Positions 1-8,242 of a stretch of DNA of 64,000 nucleotides are shown here, piece by piece. How positions within the stretch are numbered: position 1 is the first letter of the stretch; each line of letters begins with the position of its first letter. The position numbers and the translations under genes are program-made. This stretch comes from Leptospiraceae bacterium (GTDB taxonomy: Bacteria; Spirochaetota; Leptospiria; Leptospirales; Leptospiraceae). Where the stretch lies: assembly GCA_016708435.1 (NCBI GenBank), contig JADJFV010000002.1, positions 62,001-126,000 of the forward strand, given 5' to 3'. The notes beneath the pieces were generated by a model, which was not told the DNA's origin, did no database searches, and was given only the letters and a program-made list of their open reading frames with translations.

Positions 1-619
1 AAACTTCGTGAGGAATTAAACTCAGTAAACCCATTCCATAGATCACAGGAGCAACTCTCGGAGAAAAGGAAAATTCTTTTGGTTTAGCATAATTCCAATT
101 GGAAAAGGAATACTTGGGTTCGCGCAAACTATATTTTTCCCCATCGGGAAACCTTCCTTCTCTTTCGATGAATGTGACATCTATCTTTGCTTCGATTGAA
201 ATCTTGCGAGGGTCTATGGATTTATCTTGTATCTGAAAACCATAATTGTCAAATTCATCGGTTTGAAACTTGAAAGCCATGGAATGAAATTCTGTTTCTA
301 GCTTGGCTTTATTTTTCCCTCTTCCGCCTAGAAAATGACAACCGTTGCACGAATTAGAATTCATCAAAGGACCCAAACCCTGGAATGGAGTCTTACCATC
401 ATTAGCCCATGTAGCTTTAAATACTTGATTCCCCCGATTGAACTTGAGAATTTTGTCCATTTCTTTTACGTTAGTCGAAATACGATTGAATCCATTCAAG
501 GAAACATCAAATACAGTAGTCTCTCCACCCGCGTAAATAAAACTATTGCCTTGTTTTTTACAGTTTAAATTGCCTATCAAAACAAAAATGACAACGATGA
601 TTTGTAAAACGCGCTTCAT
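1..619 (-). CDS. Di-haem oxidoreductase (DHOR/DUF1111) lipoprotein, 3' end outside window
   Basis: This is the N-terminal ~206 codons of a minus-strand gene that runs off the left edge. The ATG is at 619. Residues 1-20 form a hydrophobic leader ending in GNLNC, a plausible relaxed spirochaetal lipobox. Near residue 90 a c-type haem motif, CNGCH, is followed by FLGGRG. Near the edge, RVAPVIYGMGLLSLIP matches the conserved segment of DUF1111 di-haem 'thiol oxidoreductases' (consensus roughly RIAP..GLGLLEAIP). The family is related to MauG/cytochrome c peroxidases and acts outside the cytoplasmic membrane; substrates are mostly unknown. The second haem motif would lie beyond the window. The family call is firm and the substrate is unknown. 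Confidence 0.85.
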   Translation of the reverse strand, partial: MKRVLQIIVVIFVLIGNLNCKKQGNSFIYAGGETTVFDVSLNGFNRISTNVKEMDKILKFNRGNQVFKATWANDGKTPFQGLGPLMNSNSCNGCHFLGGRGKNKAKLETEFHSMAFKFQTDEFDNYGFQIQDKSIDPRKISIEAKIDVTFIEREGRFPDGEKYSLREPKYSFSNWNYAKPKEFSFSPRVAPVIYGMGLLSLIPHEV

Positions 620-839
620 CTTCTCTTATCTATATTCCCAAAACAAAAATTTTCTTACCTTGAAATTCTATTTCTTTTATAAATCATTTTATATCCAAAG
701 AACTTTGCGAAAGAAGGCTTGTAAAGCAGGATTTTGAGTGTGAGATCATGCGAAGGCTAGGAGAATTTAACTCAAATAAAATATAACTGTCTTGCTGTCT
801 TAAGATTGTATTGTATAATTGGTATTAGAGGAAATAAAA

Positions 840-1166
840 ATGACACCAAGACAAGGATTTATTGCGGCGTGTATTGAAATGGTAGAAATTAATGATGAGC
901 TGACAGCAGAAGAACTCAGTGTATCACAAGAAATTTTAAAAAAACAAGGATTCACAGATATAGAATTTGAGGAAGTTGTAAATCTCGGAGAAGCAGAGAC
1001 TACAGAAGAGAAAATTCTATCTGCTATTCAAGGTCTAGACGAAAAAATGAAAAAGCAATTAGTGGAAAATCTTAGAATCATTGCAAGTTCAGACGGAGCA
1101 GACTCAGAGGAATTTCAATTTTTGCAAAGAGTAGAAAAATTATTTGGTCTTCCTTTAGATAAATGA
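840..1166 (+). CDS. Small acidic TerB-like protein
   Basis: This is a 108-residue, acidic, all-helical protein with no signal peptide. I start it at ATG 840, with AGAGGA eight bases upstream, rather than the in-frame TTG at 819. The pattern is a helix with a conserved acidic ELTAEE turn and a second half that ends in IASSDGADSEEFQFLQRVEKLFGL. This resembles the C-terminal helices of TerB/tellurite-resistance-like domains, in which acidic residues may bind metal. The resemblance is by pattern only, so the assignment is tentative. It is monocistronic: its neighbours on both sides are on the other strand. Confidence 0.6.
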   Translation: MTPRQGFIAACIEMVEINDELTAEELSVSQEILKKQGFTDIEFEEVVNLGEAETTEEKILSAIQGLDEKMKKQLVENLRIIASSDGADSEEFQFLQRVEKLFGLPLDK

Positions 1167-1248
1167 AATTGTGCGATTACGAATCTTTTAGCTTTGTTAT
1201 TCTGGTAGCATAAACAGTAAATTTTGAGAGTCGGATGACAAAATTCTC

Positions 1249-1641
1249 TTACATTATAAATTCAGAGAATTTAATAATTTTTATTTCCCTATATGGATTT
1301 AACTCTAATAAGTCGCTATCGCCAGTTACTATTATGTTTGCCTTTCCATTTACTGCCATTTCTAAAATAAAATTATCTTTCGGGTCTCTGCAATCAAAAA
1401 TAATTCCCGGTGTATCAACAATTATTCCATGCTTAATTATAATTTGTTCAAGTTCATTTATCTGTTTTTCTGATATTTTATTTTGAAATTTAGGTCTCCT
1501 CAGAACTCCGCAAATTTCTTGAATCTGTTTTTGTGAAGTGACTAGTTCAAATTTTTTAAGGACAATGTCTTGAACTAATTTTGAAGTGACCTTTCCAAAG
1601 AGAGAGCTAATAAAAAGGTTTGAATCAATTACAACCTTCAA
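1249..1641 (-). CDS. PIN-domain toxin (putative TA toxin component, COG1569-like)
   Basis: This 130-residue PIN-domain ribonuclease starts at TTG 1641, overlapping the antitoxin stop as TTGA. MKVVIDSNLFISSLF supplies the first acidic residue (D6) of the PIN site. The central acidic residue lies in the segment around EICGVLRRPKF. DCRDPKDNFILEMA and VTGDSDLLEL are the typical C-terminal motifs of the COG1569/TIGR00305 'putative toxin, PIN family' group. Length and motifs are complete, so the protein is probably an active RNase neutralised by the product of the overlapping upstream gene. Expression is presumably coupled to the antitoxin. Confidence 0.85.
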   Translation of the reverse strand: MKVVIDSNLFISSLFGKVTSKLVQDIVLKKFELVTSQKQIQEICGVLRRPKFQNKISEKQINELEQIIIKHGIIVDTPGIIFDCRDPKDNFILEMAVNGKANIIVTGDSDLLELNPYREIKIIKFSEFIM

Positions 1642-1853
1642 GCAAACTGTTCCTTTCTAAAATTTTCTACCTCCACTGTTATATCTTCATTAGTAATATT
1701 CAAATTTTCACCAATTTGCAAGAACTCATTTAAAAGAAATTTGAATTCAGAAAACTTTTTCAATTCGATAAAAAGAGCCTTTTTTTCTTCGCTTGGCAAT
1801 TGTAATATTAACTCTACAATTTGATTTATACCTATATTCAATTTTGCTGGCAT
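1638..1853 (-). CDS. Antitoxin partner of PIN toxin
   Basis: This 71-residue acidic, leucine-rich protein has a clear ribosome site (GAGGAG) before ATG 1853. Its stop overlaps the start of the PIN toxin (TTGA), the usual toxin-antitoxin organisation. MPAKLNIGINQIVELILQLP is followed by SEEKKALFIELKKF, a short helical segment often seen in small antitoxins paired with COG1569 toxins. The acidic C-terminal half probably wraps the toxin. The function rests mainly on position, as no DNA-binding motif is obvious by eye. Confidence 0.75.
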   Translation of the reverse strand: MPAKLNIGINQIVELILQLPSEEKKALFIELKKFSEFKFLLNEFLQIGENLNITNEDITVEVENFRKEQFA

Positions 1854-1898
1854 AATAAATTTCTCCTCGCTTAATTTCTGTAATATTATCTTTGAAAG

Positions 1899-1915
1899 TC
1901 AATTCATTTTATACT
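1899..1915 (-). repeat. 17-bp repeat upstream of TA module 1 (copy 1)
   Basis: On the minus strand this reads AGTATAAAATGAATTGA and lies 46-62 bases upstream of the antitoxin start at 1853. An identical 17-mer precedes the second TA module (2840-2856). The TATAAAAT core could be a -10 element, so this may be a shared promoter or operator. Confidence 0.5.
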
Positions 1916-1978
1916 AACTTTTGGGGCTAATGCTTCAATTTGCAAAGGATTCATTCCAATTTTAAATAATAAAAAAAT

Positions 1979-2197
1979 CTAAACCAATAGGTTTGATTTC
2001 TGATTCAAAGTTTGCTTTCCAAATTTCTTTTTCAAAGTAGTTGTAGGAAAAAGAGTAGCATAAACACTACCACGCCATTTTTCAAATTTCTTAATACAAT
2101 CAGAACAAATGTTGACATCATGGTTTTCATCAATGATCAAATGATGAAAATTAGAATCGTAATTTTTAATTTCCTGTTCGCATAGATTGCATTTCAT
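1979..2197 (-). CDS. Small protein with two CxxC pairs (zinc-binding candidate)
   Basis: This is a 72-residue protein if started at ATG 2197. An in-frame TTG at 2218 would overlap the preceding toxin gene. CNLCEQ near the N-terminus and CSDC about 30 residues later form a four-cysteine set suited to one zinc ion. The C-terminal half is basic (KKKFGKQ). It follows the second TA module with only 10 bases between, so it may be co-transcribed with it. No family was recognised. It could be a small nucleic-acid-binding zinc-ribbon protein, but that is inference. Confidence 0.6.
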   Translation of the reverse strand: MKCNLCEQEIKNYDSNFHHLIIDENHDVNICSDCIKKFEKWRGSVYATLFPTTTLKKKFGKQTLNQKSNLLV

Positions 2198-2207
2198 AAA
2201 ACAACGT

Positions 2208-2531
2208 TCATGTTTCAATAATCAATTCATCTTCTTCCAATGCTTCTTGGATCACCTGTTGACCCAACCAGATTCCATTGTCTATGATTTTGGGAATTAT
2301 TTCTTTTAATGGAATATTCAGAAATTTATTTTTTCTTGCTTTTAATAAAATTCCAAGCGAGCCTGTTCGGGTTAATTTTTCGATTCGCGCAAATCTCCTT
2401 CCTTCTGTTTCATCTATGCAGACTAGTGGAATGATTATGTTTGAGTAGAGCTTTTGGAGAATATCTAAATTTCCACATCCAGCAATCATAGTGAGAATGG
2501 GAGTGGTATTTATTACTATGCTATTAGGCAT
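2208..2531 (-). CDS. DUF3368-like PIN toxin lacking its central segment
   Basis: This 107-residue protein has both ends matching DUF3368 (PIN-fold toxin) but no middle. Residues 1-35 (INTTPILTMIAGCGNLDILQ, then LYSNIIIP) match the family N-terminus. It then jumps directly to CIDETEGRRFARIEKLTRTG and SLGILLKARKNKF, which match the C-terminal third. Full-length members are about 150-165 residues. The missing 50-65 residues normally include the PxxVxxE helix and the acidic GEAEAI motif. The frame is open across the junction, so this is an in-frame deletion rather than a frameshift. The product is probably catalytically dead but may still bind its antitoxin. Confidence 0.75.
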   Translation of the reverse strand: MPNSIVINTTPILTMIAGCGNLDILQKLYSNIIIPLVCIDETEGRRFARIEKLTRTGSLGILLKARKNKFLNIPLKEIIPKIIDNGIWLGQQVIQEALEEDELIIET

Positions 2532-2772
2532 TTAGCATATCCTGTTTTAATTCTCCTGCTTCGAGATCAATCACTGGAATTTTGTATTGTTTTAATAGGA
2601 ATAAAAACTCTACTCTCGAAATTCCTAAAACTTTTGATGCAACTCCGGATGAAATTCTTTTTAATTCATATAACTTTAATAATAAAGCCATCTTAGCTTC
2701 TTTTTCAAATTCCGCTTTTGATATATGAAGTCCATCAGGCAAAGAATCGGGTAATTCTAAGGATAATATCAT
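2524..2772 (-). CDS. UPF0175-family antitoxin
   Basis: This 82-residue protein starts at ATG 2772 after an AAGGAGAG ribosome site. The KAEFEKEAKMALLLKLYELK segment followed by ISSGVASKVLGISRVEFLFL is the winged/HTH-like core of UPF0175, a family regularly paired with DUF3368 PIN toxins. The 3' end overlaps the toxin gene by eight bases. It probably represses its own promoter and neutralises the toxin. The gene looks intact although its toxin is internally deleted. Confidence 0.85.
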   Translation of the reverse strand: MILSLELPDSLPDGLHISKAEFEKEAKMALLLKLYELKRISSGVASKVLGISRVEFLFLLKQYKIPVIDLEAGELKQDMLNA

Positions 2773-2839
2773 TTAGTCTCTCCTTTGAAATTTGTTCTTC
2801 TGCTAACATAGTATTATTTTCTAGCAGCGAGTAATAAAA

Positions 2840-2856
2840 TCAATTCATTTTATACT
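2840..2856 (-). repeat. 17-bp repeat upstream of TA module 2 (copy 2)
   Basis: This is identical on the minus strand to the 17-mer at 1899-1915 (AGTATAAAATGAATTGA). It lies 68-84 bases before the UPF0175 antitoxin start. Placement before both TA modules suggests a shared promoter or binding site. Confidence 0.5.
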
Positions 2857-2891
2857 CAAAATAAAACTCAGTTCATTGCTTACCTCGCATC

Positions 2892-2929
2892 TTACCCAAG
2901 TGCGTGGGTGAATCCACGCCCTTGGGTAA
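2892..2929. other. Strong hairpin downstream of phosphofructokinase gene
   Basis: The arms TTACCCAAG (2892-2900) and CTTGGGTAA (2921-2929) pair perfectly. Inside them GCGTGG (2902-2907) pairs with CCACGC (2914-2919), around a six-base loop. It lies 25 bases past the pfk stop, so it may end or stabilise that transcript. There is no U-tract, so it is not a textbook intrinsic terminator. Confidence 0.6.
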
Positions 2930-2953
2930 ATACAACTTTGTTGTGGAGAATTT

Positions 2954-4249
2954 TTACTTCACTTTCATTGAGTTTGGTTGACCGGTGGAAGCGATGACTG
3001 ATCTCCAAAGAGAGCTTCTTTCTGGAATCAATACTTTTCGCTCTGCTACGGCAAGTGTAATTGGGATATTTGTAAAAACATTGTTCCAAATTCCAACTAC
3101 CATTCCCGTTCTACCAGCCATACCGGCATGGACTGCATTTTGAGCTAGGAAGTTACAGAATACAGAATCTTCAGCGTTAGCCGGCACACTTCGAATGATA
3201 TAACTTGGATCAATGTATTTTAAATTGATTGGGATATCTTCTTTCTTAAAATACTTAGAAATTTCATTCTTTAGAAAGATTCCTATGTCGGCTAATTTTT
3301 TGTTGCCGGATGGATCTGTTTCTGAGCTATTTTCGAAGAATCTTTGACCTGCTCCCTCTGCCACTAAGATGACTGCGTGGTTACGGTGGAGTATCCTTTC
3401 TTTGAGTGTAGGAAGAAATGCTCCCTTGCCTTCTAAATCAAAGTCTTGTTCCGGAATCAAAACAAAGTTTACATCTTTAGAGGCTAACGCCGCATTTACC
3501 GTGATGAATCCAGAATGTCTTCCCATTAGTTTTACAAGACCAATTCCATTTGGTGCGCCTTTAGCTTCTACGTGAGCACAGGAGATTGCAGTCATTGCTT
3601 CTGAAAAGGCAGTTGAGAATCCGAATGTTTTGTGAATTAAATTAATATCATTGTCAATCGTCTTAGGAATTCCTATGACAGAAATCTTATCGCCTCTTTT
3701 TTTGACTTCTTCATAGATTGCATTTGCGGCACGCAGTGTTCCGTCACCACCAATGCAAAACAAAATATTGACTCCGTGCAGTCCAAGAAAGTCTACCATT
3801 TCCCCTATATCTTGACTTCCACGAGAAGAGGCTAACATCGATCCTCCGTCTCTTGCAATATTAGAAACCATGTCTGGTTTTAATTCGATTGGTTTGTGAC
3901 CGTATTTCTTTACGAGACCTTCGAAACCATATTTGAATCCTAATATTCTCGGCACATGGTATCTATAATGAAGCTCCATGACAAGTCCACGGATAACATC
4001 ATTTAACCCCGGACAGAGTCCTCCACAGGTAACAATACCTGCCGTAACTTTGGATGGGTTAAAAAAAATCTTTTCGCGCGGTCCTGATTGCTCAAAGTAA
4101 ATTGGGTTATCGCCAATTGTAGGATGTATGCTTTCTGGATTCTCGAAAGTGGTTTGGTACAAAACGACAGAATTTTCTTTTGTGTAAAATTCGTAGCCAG
4201 CGGGATTAGGGACAGTGCATTCGCCAAATTTATCAACTTTAGTATTCAT
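2954..4249 (-). CDS. pfkA: 6-phosphofructokinase (ATP-type, long TP0108-like clade)
   Basis: This 431-residue enzyme phosphorylates fructose-6-phosphate at the committed step of glycolysis. GIVTCGGLCPGLNDVIRG (residues 71-88) is the nucleotide loop. GGDGT is at 167-171 and PKTIDND, with the catalytic aspartate, at 195-201. GAPNGIGLVKLMGRHSGF is the substrate-binding segment. The glycine in GGDGT, where PPi enzymes have aspartate, favours ATP as donor. The lysine in PKTIDND is unlike the glycine of E. coli PfkA and typical of the long spirochaete/plant-type ATP clade. An N-terminal extension of about 65 residues fits that clade. It is monocistronic. Confidence 0.9.
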   Translation of the reverse strand: MNTKVDKFGECTVPNPAGYEFYTKENSVVLYQTTFENPESIHPTIGDNPIYFEQSGPREKIFFNPSKVTAGIVTCGGLCPGLNDVIRGLVMELHYRYHVPRILGFKYGFEGLVKKYGHKPIELKPDMVSNIARDGGSMLASSRGSQDIGEMVDFLGLHGVNILFCIGGDGTLRAANAIYEEVKKRGDKISVIGIPKTIDNDINLIHKTFGFSTAFSEAMTAISCAHVEAKGAPNGIGLVKLMGRHSGFITVNAALASKDVNFVLIPEQDFDLEGKGAFLPTLKERILHRNHAVILVAEGAGQRFFENSSETDPSGNKKLADIGIFLKNEISKYFKKEDIPINLKYIDPSYIIRSVPANAEDSVFCNFLAQNAVHAGMAGRTGMVVGIWNNVFTNIPITLAVAERKVLIPERSSLWRSVIASTGQPNSMKVK

Positions 4250-4404
4250 AGGTATTTCTTATTTATTTTTCTGAATTCTGCATGTAAAATGTTTTTCTTC
4301 ATTTAAATAAGTTTTTATAAAAAATCAATTGCCTTTTTAATGCGTCTATAGAAAAATATCGCTAGTTATTCAATGTACTAAGTCTACAGGACAAACACGC
4401 GCGG

Positions 4405-5286
4405 ATGAAATCAATTCAAATCAAAATACTTGCGATTTTCTCTCTTTTCATCCTAACCGAGCTATTTTCTGAAAATCTTGCGAAACAACCGCAGAAAAAA
4501 TATGAGTCAGCAGACCAATCAGCTTGGACAATCTCTCATAATTTCGAAAGTGGTTCCAATTATTCCCAAGCTATCATCATTCCCTTCAATTATCCATTCG
4601 AAGCAAGTCTAGCTCCCGGACAGACCACTCCCATTCCCTTCAAGCCTGAACTTTTTTTACCTAGCAATCAGTTTAGTTTTTTGGGTCAGTCCAATACAAA
4701 TGCTGGAAGGGTTGTATTAAAACCATCCGAGAACACAGAGATTGCTTCGTATCGAACCAGTATCATTACGGATAATGCTCATTATGAAAGAGACACCAAT
4801 TCCAGAATGCCCAATCTCTGGCAGACCAATTCTGCTATGGCGAATACTTCCTCTGGCGTTGTATTTGTTTATCTAAAAAAGAACATGGGTCTTAATTTAG
4901 ACCTTTCGTTTCGTATGGCAGGCAATGATGCAGGACATGCTGTATTCGAGTCTCTTGTTTCTAATTTGAATTTTTCTTATAAGCTTTCGGACAACCTATT
5001 TCGCTTGAATCCTAATTACAAACTAAACATGGTCTTACAACTTTCTAGCACACAATACGCAGATGATCGCGCCATTCCTAAAAAGTTAGAATTCAATAGA
5101 ACCTCTCTCAAGTCTCAATTTGTTTCTTCTGGTTTCACACTCAATACCAAGTCTCTTATGTTTGAAGGTTTAATCCGACTTCCCATTCAACAACAAGCTG
5201 TATTTGATCTAGACGGACTCTTACGTCCCGAATTACAAGGACGACTTGGTATGAAATGGTATTTGCCGGAATATATTCAGCCTTAA
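4405..5286 (+). CDS. Secreted hypothetical protein
   Basis: This 293-residue protein has a signal peptide (residues 1 to about 22, KILAIFSLFILTELFSEN) and no cysteine suited to a lipobox. The mature part is rich in Asn, Ser, Gln and aromatic residues with alternating hydrophobic strands. Repeated strand-like segments such as MGLNLDLSFRMAGN and YKLNMVLQLSST, and a C-terminus near aromatic residues (GRLGMKWYLPEY), would suit an outer-membrane beta-barrel or periplasmic beta protein. No family was recognised. It converges with the Ig-like lipoprotein gene, 14 bases away. Confidence 0.65.
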   Translation: MKSIQIKILAIFSLFILTELFSENLAKQPQKKYESADQSAWTISHNFESGSNYSQAIIIPFNYPFEASLAPGQTTPIPFKPELFLPSNQFSFLGQSNTNAGRVVLKPSENTEIASYRTSIITDNAHYERDTNSRMPNLWQTNSAMANTSSGVVFVYLKKNMGLNLDLSFRMAGNDAGHAVFESLVSNLNFSYKLSDNLFRLNPNYKLNMVLQLSSTQYADDRAIPKKLEFNRTSLKSQFVSSGFTLNTKSLMFEGLIRLPIQQQAVFDLDGLLRPELQGRLGMKWYLPEYIQP

Positions 5287-5300
5287 GCGCATAACGAGGA

Positions 5301-7346
5301 CTAGAGGCCGGTTGACACACAACGAATATAATTGAAAGCATCCTTATTGTTGTTGGATATTGCAACACCAGTGCAGTAATTTATGAACCACGCGTCCGTA
5401 GTGCTAGATGCAGTAGCTGTCCAATACCTACAGTTCGCCGTCGCCGTATTTGGAAAAAGGGTTGTGTTTATTGCAGGAGAACTTCCACAAGAAGAGCCAT
5501 TATCCGACGAGAGGATTGTTGGATTACTACATAAGATAGTTAATTTTAACTCATTCTTAGTTGGAACTCTCCATAATCTCCCCGCTAGATTAAGCGAATT
5601 ACAGTAATCCCACGCCTGACTAGTTCCTGTTCCATTTAGTTGCATAGTCGTTAAGTCATTGCAAGAATTATTCGTTGCAGAACAATATCTAGCTTGTCCC
5701 ACTGATCCCGTGCAGGTATTATTTACTGAATCCCAATTTTGATTCATACTACACTTCGCAAAATAGAGAGTATCACCTGCATATGTTTGTCCACCAAAAA
5801 CACCTGCGACTCCTACGAAACGAATGGTTCCATTGCCCATATCCGAAAATGTCCCCCAGGGATAAGAAGCAGATGATACAGTGCCGCCTGTCGTAAGGTT
5901 TGCCGCACCTGTGGTAAAAGAAAGAGTAAACGTCGAGGAAAGTCTTTTTCCTGAAAGTGTTTTGATTCCCGCAAGAACACTTATGGTGTAGGTTGTATTG
6001 GGAGAAAGATCTACACTTGGGTCAAAGACTACACTTAGGTTGTCATTGGTAAAGGTAAATGCTCCAGTTATAACATTTCCGGCACTGTCGACTAACGTAA
6101 TACTACTCCCATTTACACTCGATGAATCTATTGCTTCGGGAAAATTCAGGCTGATATTTGCGGAGGGGTTTACGCCCGTTTGCCCGCTTGTGACATTGGA
6201 AGAAATTGAACTCATAGTAAAAGTCGGCGGTGGTGTGGAGTCTGGGGACAGGTAAGAAACGGTGCTGAACGTAGATGTATACTCTTGAACCAAAAAATTC
6301 CCAGCCAAGTCTTTGATTTCATTATTTACTTTGATGGTATAAGTCAGATTAGCCTCCAAATTGGCGGAAGGATAAAATACGATTGTATTGGAAAAACGAC
6401 TAAAAGAACCAGACACTGTTTCCAACAAAGAGTTTTTTATGGAAATAGAATTTTTCGTAATACTTAGTGGATATAGAACCTCTGAGAAAATCAGAATAAT
6501 TCCTCTCTGAGTCGTTGGAATATCGGTAGAAGCATTCGTCGGAAATATGGCAGAAACCGTGGGAGGCGTAGTATCTGTTCCTCCTCCGGTAGTAAACGTT
6601 GAAGTAAAGTCAGAGCTCATTGAATTTCCCGCAGAGTCCTGAACTGCTTTTTTCACATTTAGTATGTAACTAGTAGATGCGGCTAACGTTCTACTCGGCT
6701 TAACAGAAATAATATTTCCCGCATAACTGAGAGTAACCGCAAGTTTTTCCGTGCCTTCATAGAGTTCTAGATTCTCGCTAGTAAGTGTGGAGGGTTCCAT
6801 ATTCTCGGAAAACTCTATCGCTATTTCAGTATTGGTTCCCACTGAGCGTGCACCTTTTAGCGGTGAAACAGACGCGACGAGTGGAAGAGTTAAATCAGAC
6901 TGACTGCCCGTTTCAAAACTAAAGCTAAAATCAGTCTCCATCGAATTCGAAGCCGAATCTACAATTCCATTCTTGTAAATTGTAGCCGTTAGTTTTACAT
7001 CTTTGGGAAACAAAGAATCAGGAGTGAACTTAATTGTATTTTTCTCAACACTCACCTTACCCAAAATTTTATTTCTGCCTGAGTAAATTTCCAAAGCAGA
7101 ATCATTATTTAGCTTTATCTCTTTATTGAAAATCGCATATACTTTCCGATTGATTGAGAACTTTTCTTCCCCCACTATTGCGTTAGTCGCAATCACTGAC
7201 GGTGGAGTCGTCGACTTCTTAGGAAGCAAAAAAGGAAGCAGTCGATACAGTGCTCCGCCTATCGTTCTACTATCCATATTGTCGATAGGCGAAATCATGC
7301 ACTGCGCGAGAAATAATACTAAAACAAGGATTCTTTGGGTTTTCAT
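5301..7346 (-). CDS. Surface lipoprotein: four Ig-like (Big_5) domains plus C-terminal Lcl/DUF1566 domain
   Basis: This 681-residue lipoprotein has a leader ending in FLAQC (cysteine at residue 16). Four tandem bacterial Ig-like SbsA/Big_5 domains follow at roughly residues 45-150, 155-255, 260-365 and 370-480. Each has the pattern P.V....P......V.....I...FSE.........I.....G..........TF. Residues about 495-681 form an Lcl-type DUF1566 domain (WRVPTKNEL; YWTATASSTTDAW; final YIRCV) with several cysteine pairs. Such proteins are typically surface-exposed and bind host or matrix ligands. Start ATG 7346 follows AGGTGG. It is the last gene of the FecR-DUF5683-lipoprotein operon, six bases after its neighbour. 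Confidence 0.85.
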   Translation of the reverse strand: MKTQRILVLVLFLAQCMISPIDNMDSRTIGGALYRLLPFLLPKKSTTPPSVIATNAIVGEEKFSINRKVYAIFNKEIKLNNDSALEIYSGRNKILGKVSVEKNTIKFTPDSLFPKDVKLTATIYKNGIVDSASNSMETDFSFSFETGSQSDLTLPLVASVSPLKGARSVGTNTEIAIEFSENMEPSTLTSENLELYEGTEKLAVTLSYAGNIISVKPSRTLAASTSYILNVKKAVQDSAGNSMSSDFTSTFTTGGGTDTTPPTVSAIFPTNASTDIPTTQRGIILIFSEVLYPLSITKNSISIKNSLLETVSGSFSRFSNTIVFYPSANLEANLTYTIKVNNEIKDLAGNFLVQEYTSTFSTVSYLSPDSTPPPTFTMSSISSNVTSGQTGVNPSANISLNFPEAIDSSSVNGSSITLVDSAGNVITGAFTFTNDNLSVVFDPSVDLSPNTTYTISVLAGIKTLSGKRLSSTFTLSFTTGAANLTTGGTVSSASYPWGTFSDMGNGTIRFVGVAGVFGGQTYAGDTLYFAKCSMNQNWDSVNNTCTGSVGQARYCSATNNSCNDLTTMQLNGTGTSQAWDYCNSLNLAGRLWRVPTKNELKLTILCSNPTILSSDNGSSCGSSPAINTTLFPNTATANCRYWTATASSTTDAWFINYCTGVAISNNNKDAFNYIRCVSTGL

Positions 7347-7352
7347 ATAGTG

Positions 7353-8225
7353 CTACCACCTAAATTGAATAGAAAAATAAGCATCTACTGGAATAGAACT
7401 TCCTGGCATTTCAGGAAGTCGTCTCGCAGGAAATATAGAAAATCCAACTATCATATTTCCCTGCTTTTCTTTTCGAATCGACCTTACTTCATAGTAGGTG
7501 TGAATTAGGTTAAGCAAATATATACCCACAGCGCCTGCTATATATTGGTTTCGAATTCTCGCTTTCTCCTCAAAATCCGAATAGGAATTTGTCTCCCGTA
7601 AATAGTTGAAAAGAAAGTATTCGGCACTTTTAGACGTAACTAAGTCTCGATTGTAAAAATATGCAAATTGTTTTCCTTCCGAGACAATGTCCTTGTATCG
7701 ACTGTGTGCATTTTCCGCCACTACTTCCTGAGCAATCGATGCTCCCGTTAGAAGTAAAAAAGTAGAAGCATAAAAAATTCCCAATTTAGGATTGCCTAAC
7801 GTCGATTGCCCCCAACCAGGAAATAGAAAACTATTGGTCATAGCACTTCTACTTTTCTCCCTAAGAGCTTGGATTTTTTCTTCTTCTTCAATCTCCGAAA
7901 TTAAAATCTTCGCACTTTCGTATTCGACATCTTCAATTGTCTTAGAAGCAATAGGCTCTGAACGTGAAGGAGCCACATAATTAGGATAAGTTTCCCTTAC
8001 CTTCTTCAAGAATTTTTTCAGAACTGCATCATCTTTTACATCTTGAATAATAATCTTTCCCACAAGATCTTTTCGAATTTGTTTTTTGCCCGTTTCCGAC
8101 ATCATGTAAATATAGTTACCGTCTTGCGATGACACAATTCCATACACAACTTTCAAATCTTTGAAAATAATTGTATGAGCGGATAATTCAATTATTCCAC
8201 ATAAAAAGAAAATAAGTTTTTTCAA
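7353..8225 (-). CDS. DUF5683-like membrane protein
   Basis: This 290-residue protein starts at TTG 8225, with AAGG upstream. A short signal or anchor (residues 1-17) precedes a charged linker with a coiled-coil stretch (about 95-130, rich in Glu/Lys). The hallmark SFLFPGWGQSTLGNPKLG then leads into a hydrophobic helix (IFYASTFLLLTGASIA), and a second helix (AGAVGIYLLNLIHTYYEV) follows. The PGWGQ turn between helices is the DUF5683 signature. The N-terminal part resembles small LSm-like 'GNYIYMMSETGKKQIRK' modules. It sits between FecR and Ig-like lipoprotein genes, so an envelope role is likely. Confidence 0.75.
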   Translation of the reverse strand: MKKLIFFLCGIIELSAHTIIFKDLKVVYGIVSSQDGNYIYMMSETGKKQIRKDLVGKIIIQDVKDDAVLKKFLKKVRETYPNYVAPSRSEPIASKTIEDVEYESAKILISEIEEEEKIQALREKSRSAMTNSFLFPGWGQSTLGNPKLGIFYASTFLLLTGASIAQEVVAENAHSRYKDIVSEGKQFAYFYNRDLVTSKSAEYFLFNYLRETNSYSDFEEKARIRNQYIAGAVGIYLLNLIHTYYEVRSIRKEKQGNMIVGFSIFPARRLPEMPGSSIPVDAYFSIQFRW

Positions 8226-8242
8226 ATCTTTACCTTCTTAGA

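Noticed and set aside
335..568. 77-residue + strand reading frame near the left edge
   Set aside because: It is antisense to the CxxCH-bearing di-haem oxidoreductase gene, which continues outside the window and has strong family motifs.
2892..3089. 65-residue minus-strand frame at the pfk end
   Set aside because: It overlaps the pfk 3' end and the downstream hairpin; the residues reflect the palindrome.
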